Of a stretch of DNA of 64,000 nucleotides, positions 10,170 through 17,761 are shown piece after piece. Position numbers and translations under genes: made by a program. The DNA is from an uncultured Saprospiraceae bacterium. GTDB taxonomy: Bacteria; Bacteroidota; Bacteroidia; Chitinophagales; Saprospiraceae. The stretch lies in the NCBI GenBank assembly GCA_938015595.1, contig CALLPI010000001.1:238765-302764 (forward strand), written 5' to 3'. Positions within the stretch are counted from its first letter, which is position 1. Each line of letters opens with the position of its first letter. The notes below the pieces were generated by a model. It ran no database searches and was not told the origin of the DNA. It was given only the letters and a program-made list of their open reading frames with translations.

Positions 10170-10177
10170 TAGTTTTG
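10170..10177 (+). promoter_or_regulatory. -7 box TAGTTTTG for the polyprenyl synthase gene
   Basis: An exact TAnnTTTG whose end is 18 bases before the ATG at 10196. It overlaps an in-frame TTG at 10175, which argues that the TTG is promoter rather than start codon. Confidence 0.5.
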
Positions 10178-10195
10178 GCACAAAACTCAGGATGT

Positions 10196-11182
10196 ATGCC
10201 CGTGAAAAGTAGCGAGGAGTTGCTGATGCTCTTCTTTCAATATCTTGAACAACAGAAATTTGAAAAGCCTCCCTATAGCTTGTATGAGCCAATGGCGTAT
10301 ATTATGAGGTTGGGTGGTAAGCGGCTCAGGCCAGTGCTTGCTCTAATGGGGTGCCAGTTGTTTGGTCAGCCGCCAGACAAAGCACTGCCTGCTGCCATGG
10401 CGGTGGAGATTTTTCACAACTTCAGCCTAGTGCATGACGATATTATGGATCAGGCCCCACTGCGCAGGGGGCAGCCCACCGTGCATAGCCGATATGGACT
10501 GAGCACCGGTATCCTCTGTGGTGATGTCATGCTCATTGAAGCCTACGAGTATCTTAGCCAGTGCTATGACCGAGCGCCTTTGATTTTGCTACTGAAGGTG
10601 TTTAACCGAATGGCCATTGAAGTATGCGAAGGGCAGGCAGCAGATATGGACTTTGAACAACGCTCAGACGTGACCTTGCCAGAGTATATGCTCATGATTG
10701 AACAAAAAACCGCTGCGCTCATTGGTGCCGCCCTGCAATTAGGTGCCATTATTGGTGGGGCATCCGAAAAAGACCGGCAGCACATCAACCTTTTTGGGCG
10801 CATGATAGGCCAGGCCTTTCAGGTGCAGGACGATCTGCTGGATACCTTCGGTGCACCAGAGACATTTGGCAAAAAGACTGGCGGCGACATCGTCCAGAAC
10901 AAAAAGACCTTTCTGCTGCTCAAAGCCCTTGAACTGGCCGACGCCTCCACTCGAAAACAAATAGAGACCTACTACCGCCCAGAGGTAGCCTGTGCGGAAG
11001 AAGAAAAAATTGAGGCCATCAAAAGTATATTCCTGCGTCTGGGCATAGAGGAAGCCGCCCGAAAAGCCAAGGAAGAACTACAAGAAAAAGCTTTGCAGCA
11101 CCTGGCCGCCATTGCTGCCCCAGATGAACGCAAGGAGCCCCTCCTAGCCATGGCCGATATGCTTCTGCACAGAAGCACGTAA
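10196..11182 (+). CDS. Polyprenyl diphosphate synthase (trans-isoprenyl chain elongation)
   Basis: A 328-residue trans-prenyltransferase that condenses isopentenyl diphosphate with an allylic diphosphate. It has the first Asp-rich motif DDIMD (81-85) with following LRRG, the second motif DDLLD (212-216), GGKRLRP (40-46) and a conserved GQAFQVQDD stretch. The start at ATG 10196 is preferred over TTG 10175, which lies in the -7 box. Chain length cannot be read with confidence; the second synthase at 55535-56542 looks like the long-chain quinone-type enzyme, so this one may be the short-chain (FPP/GGPP) enzyme. It stands alone, diverging from the double-receiver gene, and ends at a terminator-like hairpin. 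Confidence 0.9.
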   Translation: MPVKSSEELLMLFFQYLEQQKFEKPPYSLYEPMAYIMRLGGKRLRPVLALMGCQLFGQPPDKALPAAMAVEIFHNFSLVHDDIMDQAPLRRGQPTVHSRYGLSTGILCGDVMLIEAYEYLSQCYDRAPLILLLKVFNRMAIEVCEGQAADMDFEQRSDVTLPEYMLMIEQKTAALIGAALQLGAIIGGASEKDRQHINLFGRMIGQAFQVQDDLLDTFGAPETFGKKTGGDIVQNKKTFLLLKALELADASTRKQIETYYRPEVACAEEEKIEAIKSIFLRLGIEEAARKAKEELQEKALQHLAAIAAPDERKEPLLAMADMLLHRST

Positions 11183-11220
11183 AAAACAAAAAAAGGAGCA
11201 ACCGCGCCAACGGCTACCCC
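11181..11220 (-). terminator. Rho-independent terminator
   Basis: On the minus strand a 10-bp stem (GGGGTAGCCG pairing CGGTTGCTCC with three G-U pairs, 6-base loop) is followed at once by TTTTTTTGTTTTTT at 11194-11181. It abuts the stop codon of the polyprenyl synthase on the other strand and can end both the candidate small RNA and the GNAT operon. Confidence 0.75.
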
Positions 11221-11289
11221 TTACACTATGAAACACTATATTGATCTTCTGTCTGGTATGGCTACCTGACGTACATGCAATTCTTTTCA
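11181..11289 (-). ncRNA. Candidate small RNA, about 105 nt
   Basis: A compact unit lies between two convergent genes on the minus strand. A -33 TTTG (11326-11323), a 20-base spacer and a -7 TAACTTTG (11302-11295) are followed by about 105 transcribed bases with no ORF beyond four codons. A stem-loop at 11270-11251 (GTC-a-GGTA, loop gcca, TACC-a-GAC) is followed by a linker and a 10-bp terminator stem ending in TTTTTTTGTTTTTT. Nothing recognisable as 6S, tmRNA, SRP or RNase P RNA is present. The terminator could instead merely end the GNAT operon, with a chance promoter match; the promoter's exact spacing argues against that. Confidence 0.45.
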
Positions 11290-11294
11290 AGATA

Positions 11295-11326
11295 CAAAGT
11301 TACGAGACTTCGCCGTGATTTGCAAA
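11295..11326 (-). promoter_or_regulatory. Promoter of the candidate small RNA (-33 TTTG, -7 TAACTTTG)
   Basis: TTTG at 11326-11323 and TAACTTTG at 11302-11295 are separated by 20 bases, the spacing described for Bacteroidota sigma-ABfr promoters. It points away from the GNAT gene into the intergenic space, where no protein start fits. Confidence 0.55.
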
Positions 11327-11346
11327 ATATTTTTGTTGATTTTCAT

Positions 11347-11805
11347 TCAGGGCTTGAATAGCTTGCCATTCCACCAGTTTTTTTCAATGAACGCCCCGTA
11401 TTTTTGATAAAAATTCAGCGCGGGTTTGTTCCAGTCCAGCACCTGCCACTTGACCAACAGGCAACCTTGAGCCCAGGCTTCTTCCAGAAAGGCATTAAAC
11501 AAAAGCCGGCCAATGCCTTGCCCTCTGAAAGCCTCCGACACTACAAAGTCTTCTAGATACATCATACGCCCCTTCCAGGTAGAATACGCGAAGTGATACA
11601 GCGCCATGCCTACTACTCCGGCCTCAGGCTGCTCTGCTACCAGCGCCTGGAAAATACCAGCCTTAAAGTCTTTGTAGTAATCCTCCACACTGGCCACGAA
11701 CTCGTGTTCAGCGCACTCATATACGGCCAGCTCTCGCACTAGGCGGTGTATGGCAGGTAGATCTTCGGGCGTAGCTTTTCGGATGTGCATGGCCAATAGT
11801 ATCAT
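11347..11805 (-). CDS. GNAT family N-acetyltransferase
   Basis: A 152-residue acetyltransferase of the GCN5 fold, starting IRKATPEDLPAIHRLVREL. The middle has the YLEDFVVSEAFRGQGIGRLL signature with the acetyl-CoA pyrophosphate-binding RGQGIG loop, and the end (LNFYQKYGA) matches the last strand-helix pair. It resembles the diamine/thialysine acetyltransferase subgroup, though the substrate cannot be fixed from sequence. Its ATG overlaps the stop of the upstream gene as ATGA (11805-11802), so translation is probably coupled. It is the last gene of a three-gene operon with an APC permease and an NTP-pyrophosphohydrolase-like protein. A polyamine or amino-acid substrate fits that context but is inference. 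Confidence 0.88.
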   Translation of the reverse strand: MILLAMHIRKATPEDLPAIHRLVRELAVYECAEHEFVASVEDYYKDFKAGIFQALVAEQPEAGVVGMALYHFAYSTWKGRMMYLEDFVVSEAFRGQGIGRLLFNAFLEEAWAQGCLLVKWQVLDWNKPALNFYQKYGAFIEKNWWNGKLFKP

Positions 11806-12272
11806 TTCTTTAAAATGCCTTCTAGATCAGCCGGCGAATAAAAAACCGACTTGAGCGTTTTACGGTCTTCGTCCCGATATACCAGGAATACGCCGTTTTC
11901 CTCTACGTAGTGGCAGGATATGCCGCGTTCTTCGCGGTAGTGTTTCACAGTAGTCTCTGCTTCGTGGCGGGTGTGGCACACCTTGCTCATGTTGGAGCGC
12001 TGCACCTCGTTGAATAGATCGGCAAATTTTTCGCCCAAGCCAAACTCCAGTACTGCACCAGAAAGCACGTACTGCAGATCGCACAAGGCGTCAGCCACTG
12101 CTACAATGTCCTGTTGTGCAATGGCTTCCTGCAACTCCTGCAGCTCTTCTGCCAGCAGAGCTACTCTAAGTTTGCAGCGCTCTGGTGCAGGGATGACTGG
12201 TTCAGGTTCGATGGGGTGCTTGAAGGTGCGGTGAAATTCCGCCACCTGGTTGAGGCAATCCAATGCTTGCAT
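11802..12272 (-). CDS. All-alpha NTP pyrophosphohydrolase-like (MazG/PRA-PH superfamily) protein
   Basis: A 156-residue protein whose first 100 residues match the phosphoribosyl-ATP pyrophosphohydrolase-like/MazG helical fold: acidic EExxE at 42-46 (E42, E43, E46) and DALCD at 61-65 are the metal-binding helices. Such enzymes hydrolyse nucleoside triphosphates or related pyrophosphates. The C-terminal 50 residues (RDEDRKTLKSVFYSPADLEG) look like an added lobe. It lies 10 bases downstream of the permease and overlaps the GNAT gene by 4 bases. Substrate unknown; it could cleanse modified nucleotides. Confidence 0.82.
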   Translation of the reverse strand: MQALDCLNQVAEFHRTFKHPIEPEPVIPAPERCKLRVALLAEELQELQEAIAQQDIVAVADALCDLQYVLSGAVLEFGLGEKFADLFNEVQRSNMSKVCHTRHEAETTVKHYREERGISCHYVEENGVFLVYRDEDRKTLKSVFYSPADLEGILKK

Positions 12273-12282
12273 GTATGCGGGT

Positions 12283-13722
12283 TTATTGAGAATTGACTAG
12301 CCCATACTTTCGACGCCAATAGAGGAGCGGCACAGTGCCCAGTGCAATAAGCGACAACCCCAGCATGGCCTCGCGCGGCCGCTGGAAGCAGGTGACTACT
12401 ACCAGCGCCAGGCAAAAAAGCACAAACAAAGCTGGTATTATCGGGTAGCCGAAGGCCCTGTACGGGCGCTCGGCATCGGGCATTTTACGGCGAAGTACAA
12501 ACACCCCAAAGGCGATAGAACCGTAAAAGATGAACGAGGCGAAGATAAGCATATCAGTCAGTTGGTCAAACGAACCAGAAAATACCAGTGTGCAAGACCA
12601 CACCATCTGCATGAGCAATGCATTACCCGGCGTGCGAAACCGAGGATGAATGCGCGCTGCCCTGCTGGAAAAGTACCCATCGCGTGCCATGGCGAAATAA
12701 ATGCGCGCCGCCGTGAGAATGGTAGCATTGGTACAACCCAGCGTGGTAATGATGATCAGCAGCGAAATAAACCAAAGCCCTGGCTCGCCAAACAGTTTTT
12801 GCATCACTGCTACGGCAGCTATCGTATTGGTATTTTGTGCCAATGCCACCATCTCATCAATAGGTACTACGTACAAGTACGTGAAATTGACCGCCAGGTA
12901 AATGCCAATGATGATAAGAATACCGATAGTGAGCGCCAGCGGTATGGTGCGTTGTGGTTTTTTTACCTCATCGCCAATGAAACCGATATTCAGCCAGCCT
13001 TCATACGCCCAAAAAGCCGACAGCATAGCAGCAAATATAGGCCCCACTACACCCAAACGCCCTGAGAATGATGCTGGTGGAAAGCCTGCCGCAGGCTCCA
13101 TCACATTGGACATCTGCCCCTTGCCAAATGCAATGCCCAGCAGTACGATGAGTGCCAGGCTGGCCACTACTAGCACTGTGATGACCTTGCTCACCCAGCC
13201 GCCGTGCTCCACTCCCCGGTAGTTGATACTCACTAAGGTAACAATGAGCGCCACCGCCAATACCTTCACACCCAGATTGGCCAGCGGCGTAAATATGCCC
13301 AGCACCGTCCAGCTTTCCCAATCCGGCCCCAGGCGCGGCAACTCTATAATGGCGTTGACCGACTGTGCAAATACGTACGAAATGGAAGCTATGGATGCAG
13401 ATTGTATCACCGAAAAACTCGACCAGCCGTAGTAGTAGGCAAATATCCGACCATAAATTTTTTTGAAATATGCGTACGGCCCACCGCTCTCGGTAATCAT
13501 AGAGCCGATTTCAGTAGTGGTCAGTACGCCCAGCAGAGTGACCACACCCGCCAGCGCCCACGCCAGCAGTACCAGCCCTGGAGATTGTAGGTCTAAAGAC
13601 ATGGGCGCTACCTTCTTGTAAACGCCCGAGCCAATGATGGAGCTCACAAAAAGAATGATAGCGGATGGCAGTCCGAAGGCTCGAACCAGCTCCTTGTGGC
13701 CTGAATTTGGGTGCTGCAACAT
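12283..13722 (-). CDS. APC family amino acid permease
   Basis: A 479-residue membrane protein with about 12 hydrophobic segments, typical of the amino acid-polyamine-organocation family in the inner membrane. Hallmarks are the first helix with IIGSGVYKK, the helix-2 region ESGGPYAYFKKIYG, and the loop FWAYEGWLNIGFIGDEVKKPQRTI that is typical of LAT-like and related permeases. Substrate is probably an amino acid. It heads the operon with the NTP-pyrophosphohydrolase and GNAT genes. A minus-strand -7 box (TACTTTTG, 13754-13747) precedes it, and it diverges from the adenylate cyclase gene. Confidence 0.92.
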   Translation of the reverse strand: MLQHPNSGHKELVRAFGLPSAIILFVSSIIGSGVYKKVAPMSLDLQSPGLVLLAWALAGVVTLLGVLTTTEIGSMITESGGPYAYFKKIYGRIFAYYYGWSSFSVIQSASIASISYVFAQSVNAIIELPRLGPDWESWTVLGIFTPLANLGVKVLAVALIVTLVSINYRGVEHGGWVSKVITVLVVASLALIVLLGIAFGKGQMSNVMEPAAGFPPASFSGRLGVVGPIFAAMLSAFWAYEGWLNIGFIGDEVKKPQRTIPLALTIGILIIIGIYLAVNFTYLYVVPIDEMVALAQNTNTIAAVAVMQKLFGEPGLWFISLLIIITTLGCTNATILTAARIYFAMARDGYFSSRAARIHPRFRTPGNALLMQMVWSCTLVFSGSFDQLTDMLIFASFIFYGSIAFGVFVLRRKMPDAERPYRAFGYPIIPALFVLFCLALVVVTCFQRPREAMLGLSLIALGTVPLLYWRRKYGLVNSQ

Positions 13723-13746
13723 GGCGACTTGTGTTGGTCAATTGAA

Positions 13747-13754
13747 CAAAAGTA
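13747..13754 (-). promoter_or_regulatory. -7 box TACTTTTG for the APC permease operon
   Basis: An exact TAnnTTTG on the minus strand, 24 bases before the permease ATG at 13722, in the divergent region shared with the cyclase gene. Confidence 0.5.
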
Positions 13755-13787
13755 GGCAAAGTGATGAATTTGCCAATCCTTTCATTG

Positions 13788-13795
13788 TATTTTTG
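13788..13795 (+). promoter_or_regulatory. -7 box TATTTTTG for the cyclase gene
   Basis: An exact TAnnTTTG that falls inside the longest open frame of the cyclase gene, so transcription would begin near 13802 and the true start codon must lie downstream. A TTTG is present upstream (13769-13772) but at a short spacing of 15 bases. Confidence 0.45.
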
Positions 13796-13823
13796 GGCTT
13801 TGATTCATAGATCACCACCACAC

Positions 13824-15896
13824 GTGCGCCGCTTAGCTGCCATTATGTTCTCCGACGTCGTAGGCTATTCTGCTATGATGCAACGCGACGAAGCCGATGC
13901 TCTCAAGCGGGTGCGCCGCTACCGCGAGTTGCTGGCCGAACGCGTCAAAGCCCATCATGGCGAAGTACTCAAGCACTATGGCGATGGCAGCCTGAGTGTG
14001 TTTAATAGTGCTGTGGAGGCTGTATCCTGCGCTCAGGAACTCCAATTGGCATTACAACAAGACCCGCAAGTGCCACTGCGCATCGGTATTCATATTGGCG
14101 ATGTAGTGCATGAGGAGGAAGACCTCTACGGCGACGGCGTCAATATTGCAGCCCGCATTCAGACCCTGGCGCCCCCAGGCGCGGTTTTGTTCACTCATCG
14201 AGTGATGGAAGACATTCGCAGCCACCCCGAATTGCCAGTTGCCGACCTGGGCTTTTTTTCCTTTAAAAATATAGCTCAGCAGTTGCAATTATTTGCACTC
14301 TGCAGCCCAGGGCTACCTTCGGTTAAACGCCAAGAACTGCAAAGTGCCAAGGGCATGGCTGTATCCGCACCAATGGCCTCCGCCACTCGGCGCATGGGTA
14401 TGGGCGCGCTGGTGCTGGGCATAGTAGCCTTGCTGCTCTCTGTGGTGTTTTTGTGGCATCAGTTTCGCAGGCAACCTTTCTTACCACCCTTTCCGCCACC
14501 GTCGGTGTCTTTGTCAGAGGAGCCCTCTGTGGCTGTACTCCCCTTCAAAGACCTCAGCCCCAATGGCGACCAAGCCTGGTTTAGTGAAGGCATAGCCGAA
14601 GAAATTCTGCTAGCCCTCAGCCGCATACAAGGCCTTAAGGTAGCCGGGCGCAGTTCGTCGTTTGCCTTTGGCCAAGAGGAAATAGACCCCCGCGAAATAG
14701 GCCGCCGCCTCAACGTAGGCGCTGTGTTGGAAGGCAGCATTCGCAGGTCTGGCAATCGCGTGCGCATCACCGCACAATTAGTCAACACTGCCGACGGCTT
14801 TCAGATTTGGTCAGAATCACATGATCAGGAGTTCAGCGATATTTTCAGTGTACAGGAAGATATTGCCTACGCCGTGGCCAGCAAACTCACTGGCACGCTA
14901 CTGGCCGGTCAACATGGCGCACTGGTGCCGCGTAGCACACTCAACCCCGCGGCATACCAAGCCTATTTGCAAGGCCGCTACAAGCTCAGCCAGCGTTCTG
15001 ACGGTGCAGAAGATGCCGTTGCTTTTTTTCAACAAGCTGTGAGGCTCGACTCCACCTATGCTGCCGCCCACGCTGGTCTTGGCCATGCCTACATATGGCT
15101 GGGCTATAGCAATAGTGTACCCTCGCATGAGGCCTTCCCCCAGGCACGCTCACATGCTCGCAAAGCTCTGAGCATTGACCCGCGCTCCGCCTATGCCTGG
15201 AGTATTTTGGGCACAGTACAACTTTGGTACGACTGGGACTGGCCCGCTGCCAAAGTTGCCCTGGACTCCGCCATCGCCCTCAACTCTGCTGAGGCGCGCG
15301 CCTGGCTCGACCTGGGCTGGTACCATGCTCTGCGTCGGGATTTCCAAACAGCTACCGACTATATGCGCAAGGCCGTAGCTATGGATAGCGCCGACCTGGA
15401 GTACAATATTGACCTGGCCGACATATACCGCATGTGGGGAAAACTGGACAAAGCAGAGCGTATAGTAGCCGACATGCAAAAACTCTACCCCCAGAACAGC
15501 GATACCTGGTGGATGGCAGGGCTGTGCGCTCATACCCGAAAAGACTACGCCACGGCTGTCAAGCACTTTGAAAAAACTGTGGACTACTCCGACAACGACC
15601 CCTGGGCGGTATTGCACTTGATCATGGCCTTAGGCCGTAATGGCCAGCAAGCTCAAGCTCGTAAGCGCTTGGAAACCTTGCTGCAGCAGAAGCCGTTAGC
15701 TGAAAATGCCCCAGTAGAACTGGCTATGGCCTGGCTGGGCCTGGGCGAGCGCCAAAAAGCACTTGACTTACTGGAGCAAGCCTACCGCCTGCATGCCAAC
15801 TGGCTCATTTCCATCTCCATAGATCCCGTTTGGGACGACTTGCGCCAGGAAGCGCGGTTCAAGCAATTGGTGCAACTCATGAATTTTCCTCAATAA
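13824..15896 (+). CDS. Class III adenylate cyclase fused to TolB/FlgO-like domain and TPRs
   Basis: The product starts with a class III nucleotidyl cyclase domain (RRLAAIMFSDVVGYS). All key positions are present: metal Asp in FSDVV, Lys and Asp in LKHYGDG, and Asp, Asn and Arg in DLYGDGVNIAARI. The Lys/Asp pair points to ATP and hence cAMP. A single membrane segment (MGALVLGIVALLLSVVFLW) follows, then the FlgO/TolB-like module (SVAVLPFKDLSPNGDQAWFS ... GAVLEGSIRRSGNRVRI) and about eight TPRs. The cyclase is thus cytoplasmic and the rest probably periplasmic. The frame is open from GTG 13761/ATG 13764, but a -7 box at 13788-13795 argues for GTG 13824; ATG 13845 is also possible. Confidence 0.87.
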   Translation: MRRLAAIMFSDVVGYSAMMQRDEADALKRVRRYRELLAERVKAHHGEVLKHYGDGSLSVFNSAVEAVSCAQELQLALQQDPQVPLRIGIHIGDVVHEEEDLYGDGVNIAARIQTLAPPGAVLFTHRVMEDIRSHPELPVADLGFFSFKNIAQQLQLFALCSPGLPSVKRQELQSAKGMAVSAPMASATRRMGMGALVLGIVALLLSVVFLWHQFRRQPFLPPFPPPSVSLSEEPSVAVLPFKDLSPNGDQAWFSEGIAEEILLALSRIQGLKVAGRSSSFAFGQEEIDPREIGRRLNVGAVLEGSIRRSGNRVRITAQLVNTADGFQIWSESHDQEFSDIFSVQEDIAYAVASKLTGTLLAGQHGALVPRSTLNPAAYQAYLQGRYKLSQRSDGAEDAVAFFQQAVRLDSTYAAAHAGLGHAYIWLGYSNSVPSHEAFPQARSHARKALSIDPRSAYAWSILGTVQLWYDWDWPAAKVALDSAIALNSAEARAWLDLGWYHALRRDFQTATDYMRKAVAMDSADLEYNIDLADIYRMWGKLDKAERIVADMQKLYPQNSDTWWMAGLCAHTRKDYATAVKHFEKTVDYSDNDPWAVLHLIMALGRNGQQAQARKRLETLLQQKPLAENAPVELAMAWLGLGERQKALDLLEQAYRLHANWLISISIDPVWDDLRQEARFKQLVQLMNFPQ

Positions 15897-15931
15897 ACTG
15901 AAGCCGTTTGAGCGGCTCTAAATTGCGGGTT

Positions 15932-16972
15932 ATGTCTTTTCTCCTCTACGGCGCCAGCGGATATACTGGCCAACTCATTGCCGAGCAGGCTATCGCCCAG
16001 GGGCTTAAACCTACTTTGGCTGGCCGCTCGCAGGCTAAAATCCAGCCCATAGCCGAAGCATTGCAACTACCTTACAAAGTGTTTGATCTCCAGCATACTG
16101 CTGCCCTGGAGGCTGCCCTCCGCGAAGTGCCTGTAGTGCTACACGCCGCTGGTCCATTTATGTTTACAGCGAAGCCCATGATGGAGGCCTGTCTGCGCAC
16201 GGGTACGCACTACCTGGACATCACTGGCGAGATTGCTGTTTTTGAAACGGCCGCCCGCCTGGACGGGCAAGCTCGCCAAGCTGGCATCATGCTCCTGCCT
16301 GGCGCCGGCTTTGACGTAGTACCTACTGACTGCCTGGCTCTCCACCTTAAAAACCAGATGCCCAACGCCCAATTCCTGCAACTCGCCTTTGCTGGGCTGG
16401 GTGGTGTATCACAGGGCACGGCTACCACTATGGCCGAAAACCTGGGAGAAGGCGGTGCTGTGCGCAAGGATGGCAAAATTGTGCGTGTACCCCTCGGTCA
16501 CAAAACTATGACCATACCCTTCAAAGCCAGGCCGCTCTTTGCCATGACTATTCCCTGGGGCGATGTATCCACGGCATACTACAGCACCGGCATTCCCAAT
16601 ATTGAAACCTATATGGCCATCTCGCCAGCAGCGTATCGCTGGGTACGGTTGCAGCATTATTTCAACTGGCTGCTGCGAACTCGCTGGGTAAGAGCTTACG
16701 TCAAATCGCGCATTCGCCGGCGCCCCGCAGGTCCTTCGCCAGAGCGCCGCGCCAAATCGCGCAGTTTTGTGTGGGGCCAGGTGAGTAATGCCACTGGCCA
16801 AGTATTGGAAGCTCAACTCGTTGTGCCGGAAGGCTACACGCTCACTGCCCTGACCAGCCTGCTCATTGTACAAAAAGTACTGCAGGGCCAGGTGCCCGCT
16901 GGCTTTCAGACGCCTGCCAAGGCCTATGGCGCTGATCTGATTATGGAAGTAGCAGGTGTAGAGCGATACTAA
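15932..16972 (+). CDS. Saccharopine dehydrogenase-like / trans-acting enoyl reductase family protein
   Basis: A 346-residue NAD(P)-dependent reductase of the saccharopine-dehydrogenase-like superfamily. An N-terminal Rossmann motif LLYGASGYTGQLIAEQA binds the dinucleotide; GTHYLDITGE and GAGFDVVPTDCLA are typical of the subgroup related to the mycobacterial trans-acting enoyl reductase. The frame reaches TTG 15908, but ATG 15932 just before the Rossmann strand is preferred. It starts 35 bases after the cyclase stop and is probably co-transcribed with it. The substrate is not predictable; a true saccharopine dehydrogenase is less likely. Confidence 0.85.
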   Translation: MSFLLYGASGYTGQLIAEQAIAQGLKPTLAGRSQAKIQPIAEALQLPYKVFDLQHTAALEAALREVPVVLHAAGPFMFTAKPMMEACLRTGTHYLDITGEIAVFETAARLDGQARQAGIMLLPGAGFDVVPTDCLALHLKNQMPNAQFLQLAFAGLGGVSQGTATTMAENLGEGGAVRKDGKIVRVPLGHKTMTIPFKARPLFAMTIPWGDVSTAYYSTGIPNIETYMAISPAAYRWVRLQHYFNWLLRTRWVRAYVKSRIRRRPAGPSPERRAKSRSFVWGQVSNATGQVLEAQLVVPEGYTLTALTSLLIVQKVLQGQVPAGFQTPAKAYGADLIMEVAGVERY

Positions 16973-16982
16973 ACGCTCGGAA

Positions 16983-17684
16983 TTAACTACTGAAGAAGTC
17001 GCTCATTGCATTTGCCAGCGCGCCTATGTCGCACCGCTCCAGTAAATGTGGCTGGCCTGGTAACTCGAGATAGACGCCGCGCTTCATCTGCCTTACCGCC
17101 TGTATGCCTTCTTCCCTGGTGACCATGGTATCTTCGCTGCCTCTGGCCACGCATGTCCTGCCTTGAATGCGGCTGAAAAGCGCTTCTGCCAGTGGTGGCG
17201 CTTCTCCTAGCACTTGAAGCATGGCTGCGGTGCGCCTCATATTTGCCGTCCAGTAGTTCGTTCCATGACGCTGAGCCAGCAACACGGCAAAATGTGGGGC
17301 TTTGTCCAGGATGTGCTCTGGGTTCAGCCGAGCGGCTTCTCTAGTGCCGATGTCGGTCGTCCACTTTAGTTTTGTGCCTAAGGTAAATAGATTCCGGACT
17401 CTTTCAGGATACTGCGCTGCAAAGTAGAGCGCCACGTAGCCTCCCATACTGTAGCCAAATATGTCCAGCGGTTCCTCTTCGGTGGAGTAGCGGTAGAGTG
17501 TTTCGGCGAAATCCTCCACGGAGAATTGCTCTATGTTGGAGGCTGCCAGAGCTCCGTGCCCGGGAAGATCAATGGCCACAGTAGGCAGTTTGCCATTTAG
17601 TGCTGCTTGTAGAGGTATAAAATCAGCCGCACAGCCCAGTGCACCGTGCAGTAGTATTACAGGCTTTTGGGATTTTCGAGACAT
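16983..17684 (-). CDS. Alpha/beta hydrolase
   Basis: A 233-residue alpha/beta-hydrolase fold enzyme. The oxyanion motif is VILLHGALG, the nucleophile elbow GYSMGG (Ser79), a probable acidic residue lies in ARGSEDTMV and the catalytic His in PGQPHLLE, so the triad appears complete. There is no signal peptide, so it is probably cytoplasmic. It resembles small esterases and MenH-like enzymes; lacking menaquinone genes nearby, I do not assign a substrate. It converges with the saccharopine-dehydrogenase-like gene, leaving only 10 bases between them. Confidence 0.87.
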   Translation of the reverse strand: MSRKSQKPVILLHGALGCAADFIPLQAALNGKLPTVAIDLPGHGALAASNIEQFSVEDFAETLYRYSTEEEPLDIFGYSMGGYVALYFAAQYPERVRNLFTLGTKLKWTTDIGTREAARLNPEHILDKAPHFAVLLAQRHGTNYWTANMRRTAAMLQVLGEAPPLAEALFSRIQGRTCVARGSEDTMVTREEGIQAVRQMKRGVYLELPGQPHLLERCDIGALANAMSDFFSS

Positions 17685-17761
17685 AAGTTGGTTTTATTGG
17701 ATAGCGCCCACTTATCAACACCAAAGTCTGAAAATAGATCGCAATAAAGGTTTCCACTTTG

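Noticed and set aside
10175..10195. TTG start for the polyprenyl synthase
   Set aside because: The TTG is part of an exact -7 box, and ATG 10196 gives a normal family N-terminus.
11328..11335. Plus-strand TATTTTTG as a promoter
   Set aside because: It points into the 3' end of the minus-strand GNAT gene, with no plus-strand gene downstream; probably chance.
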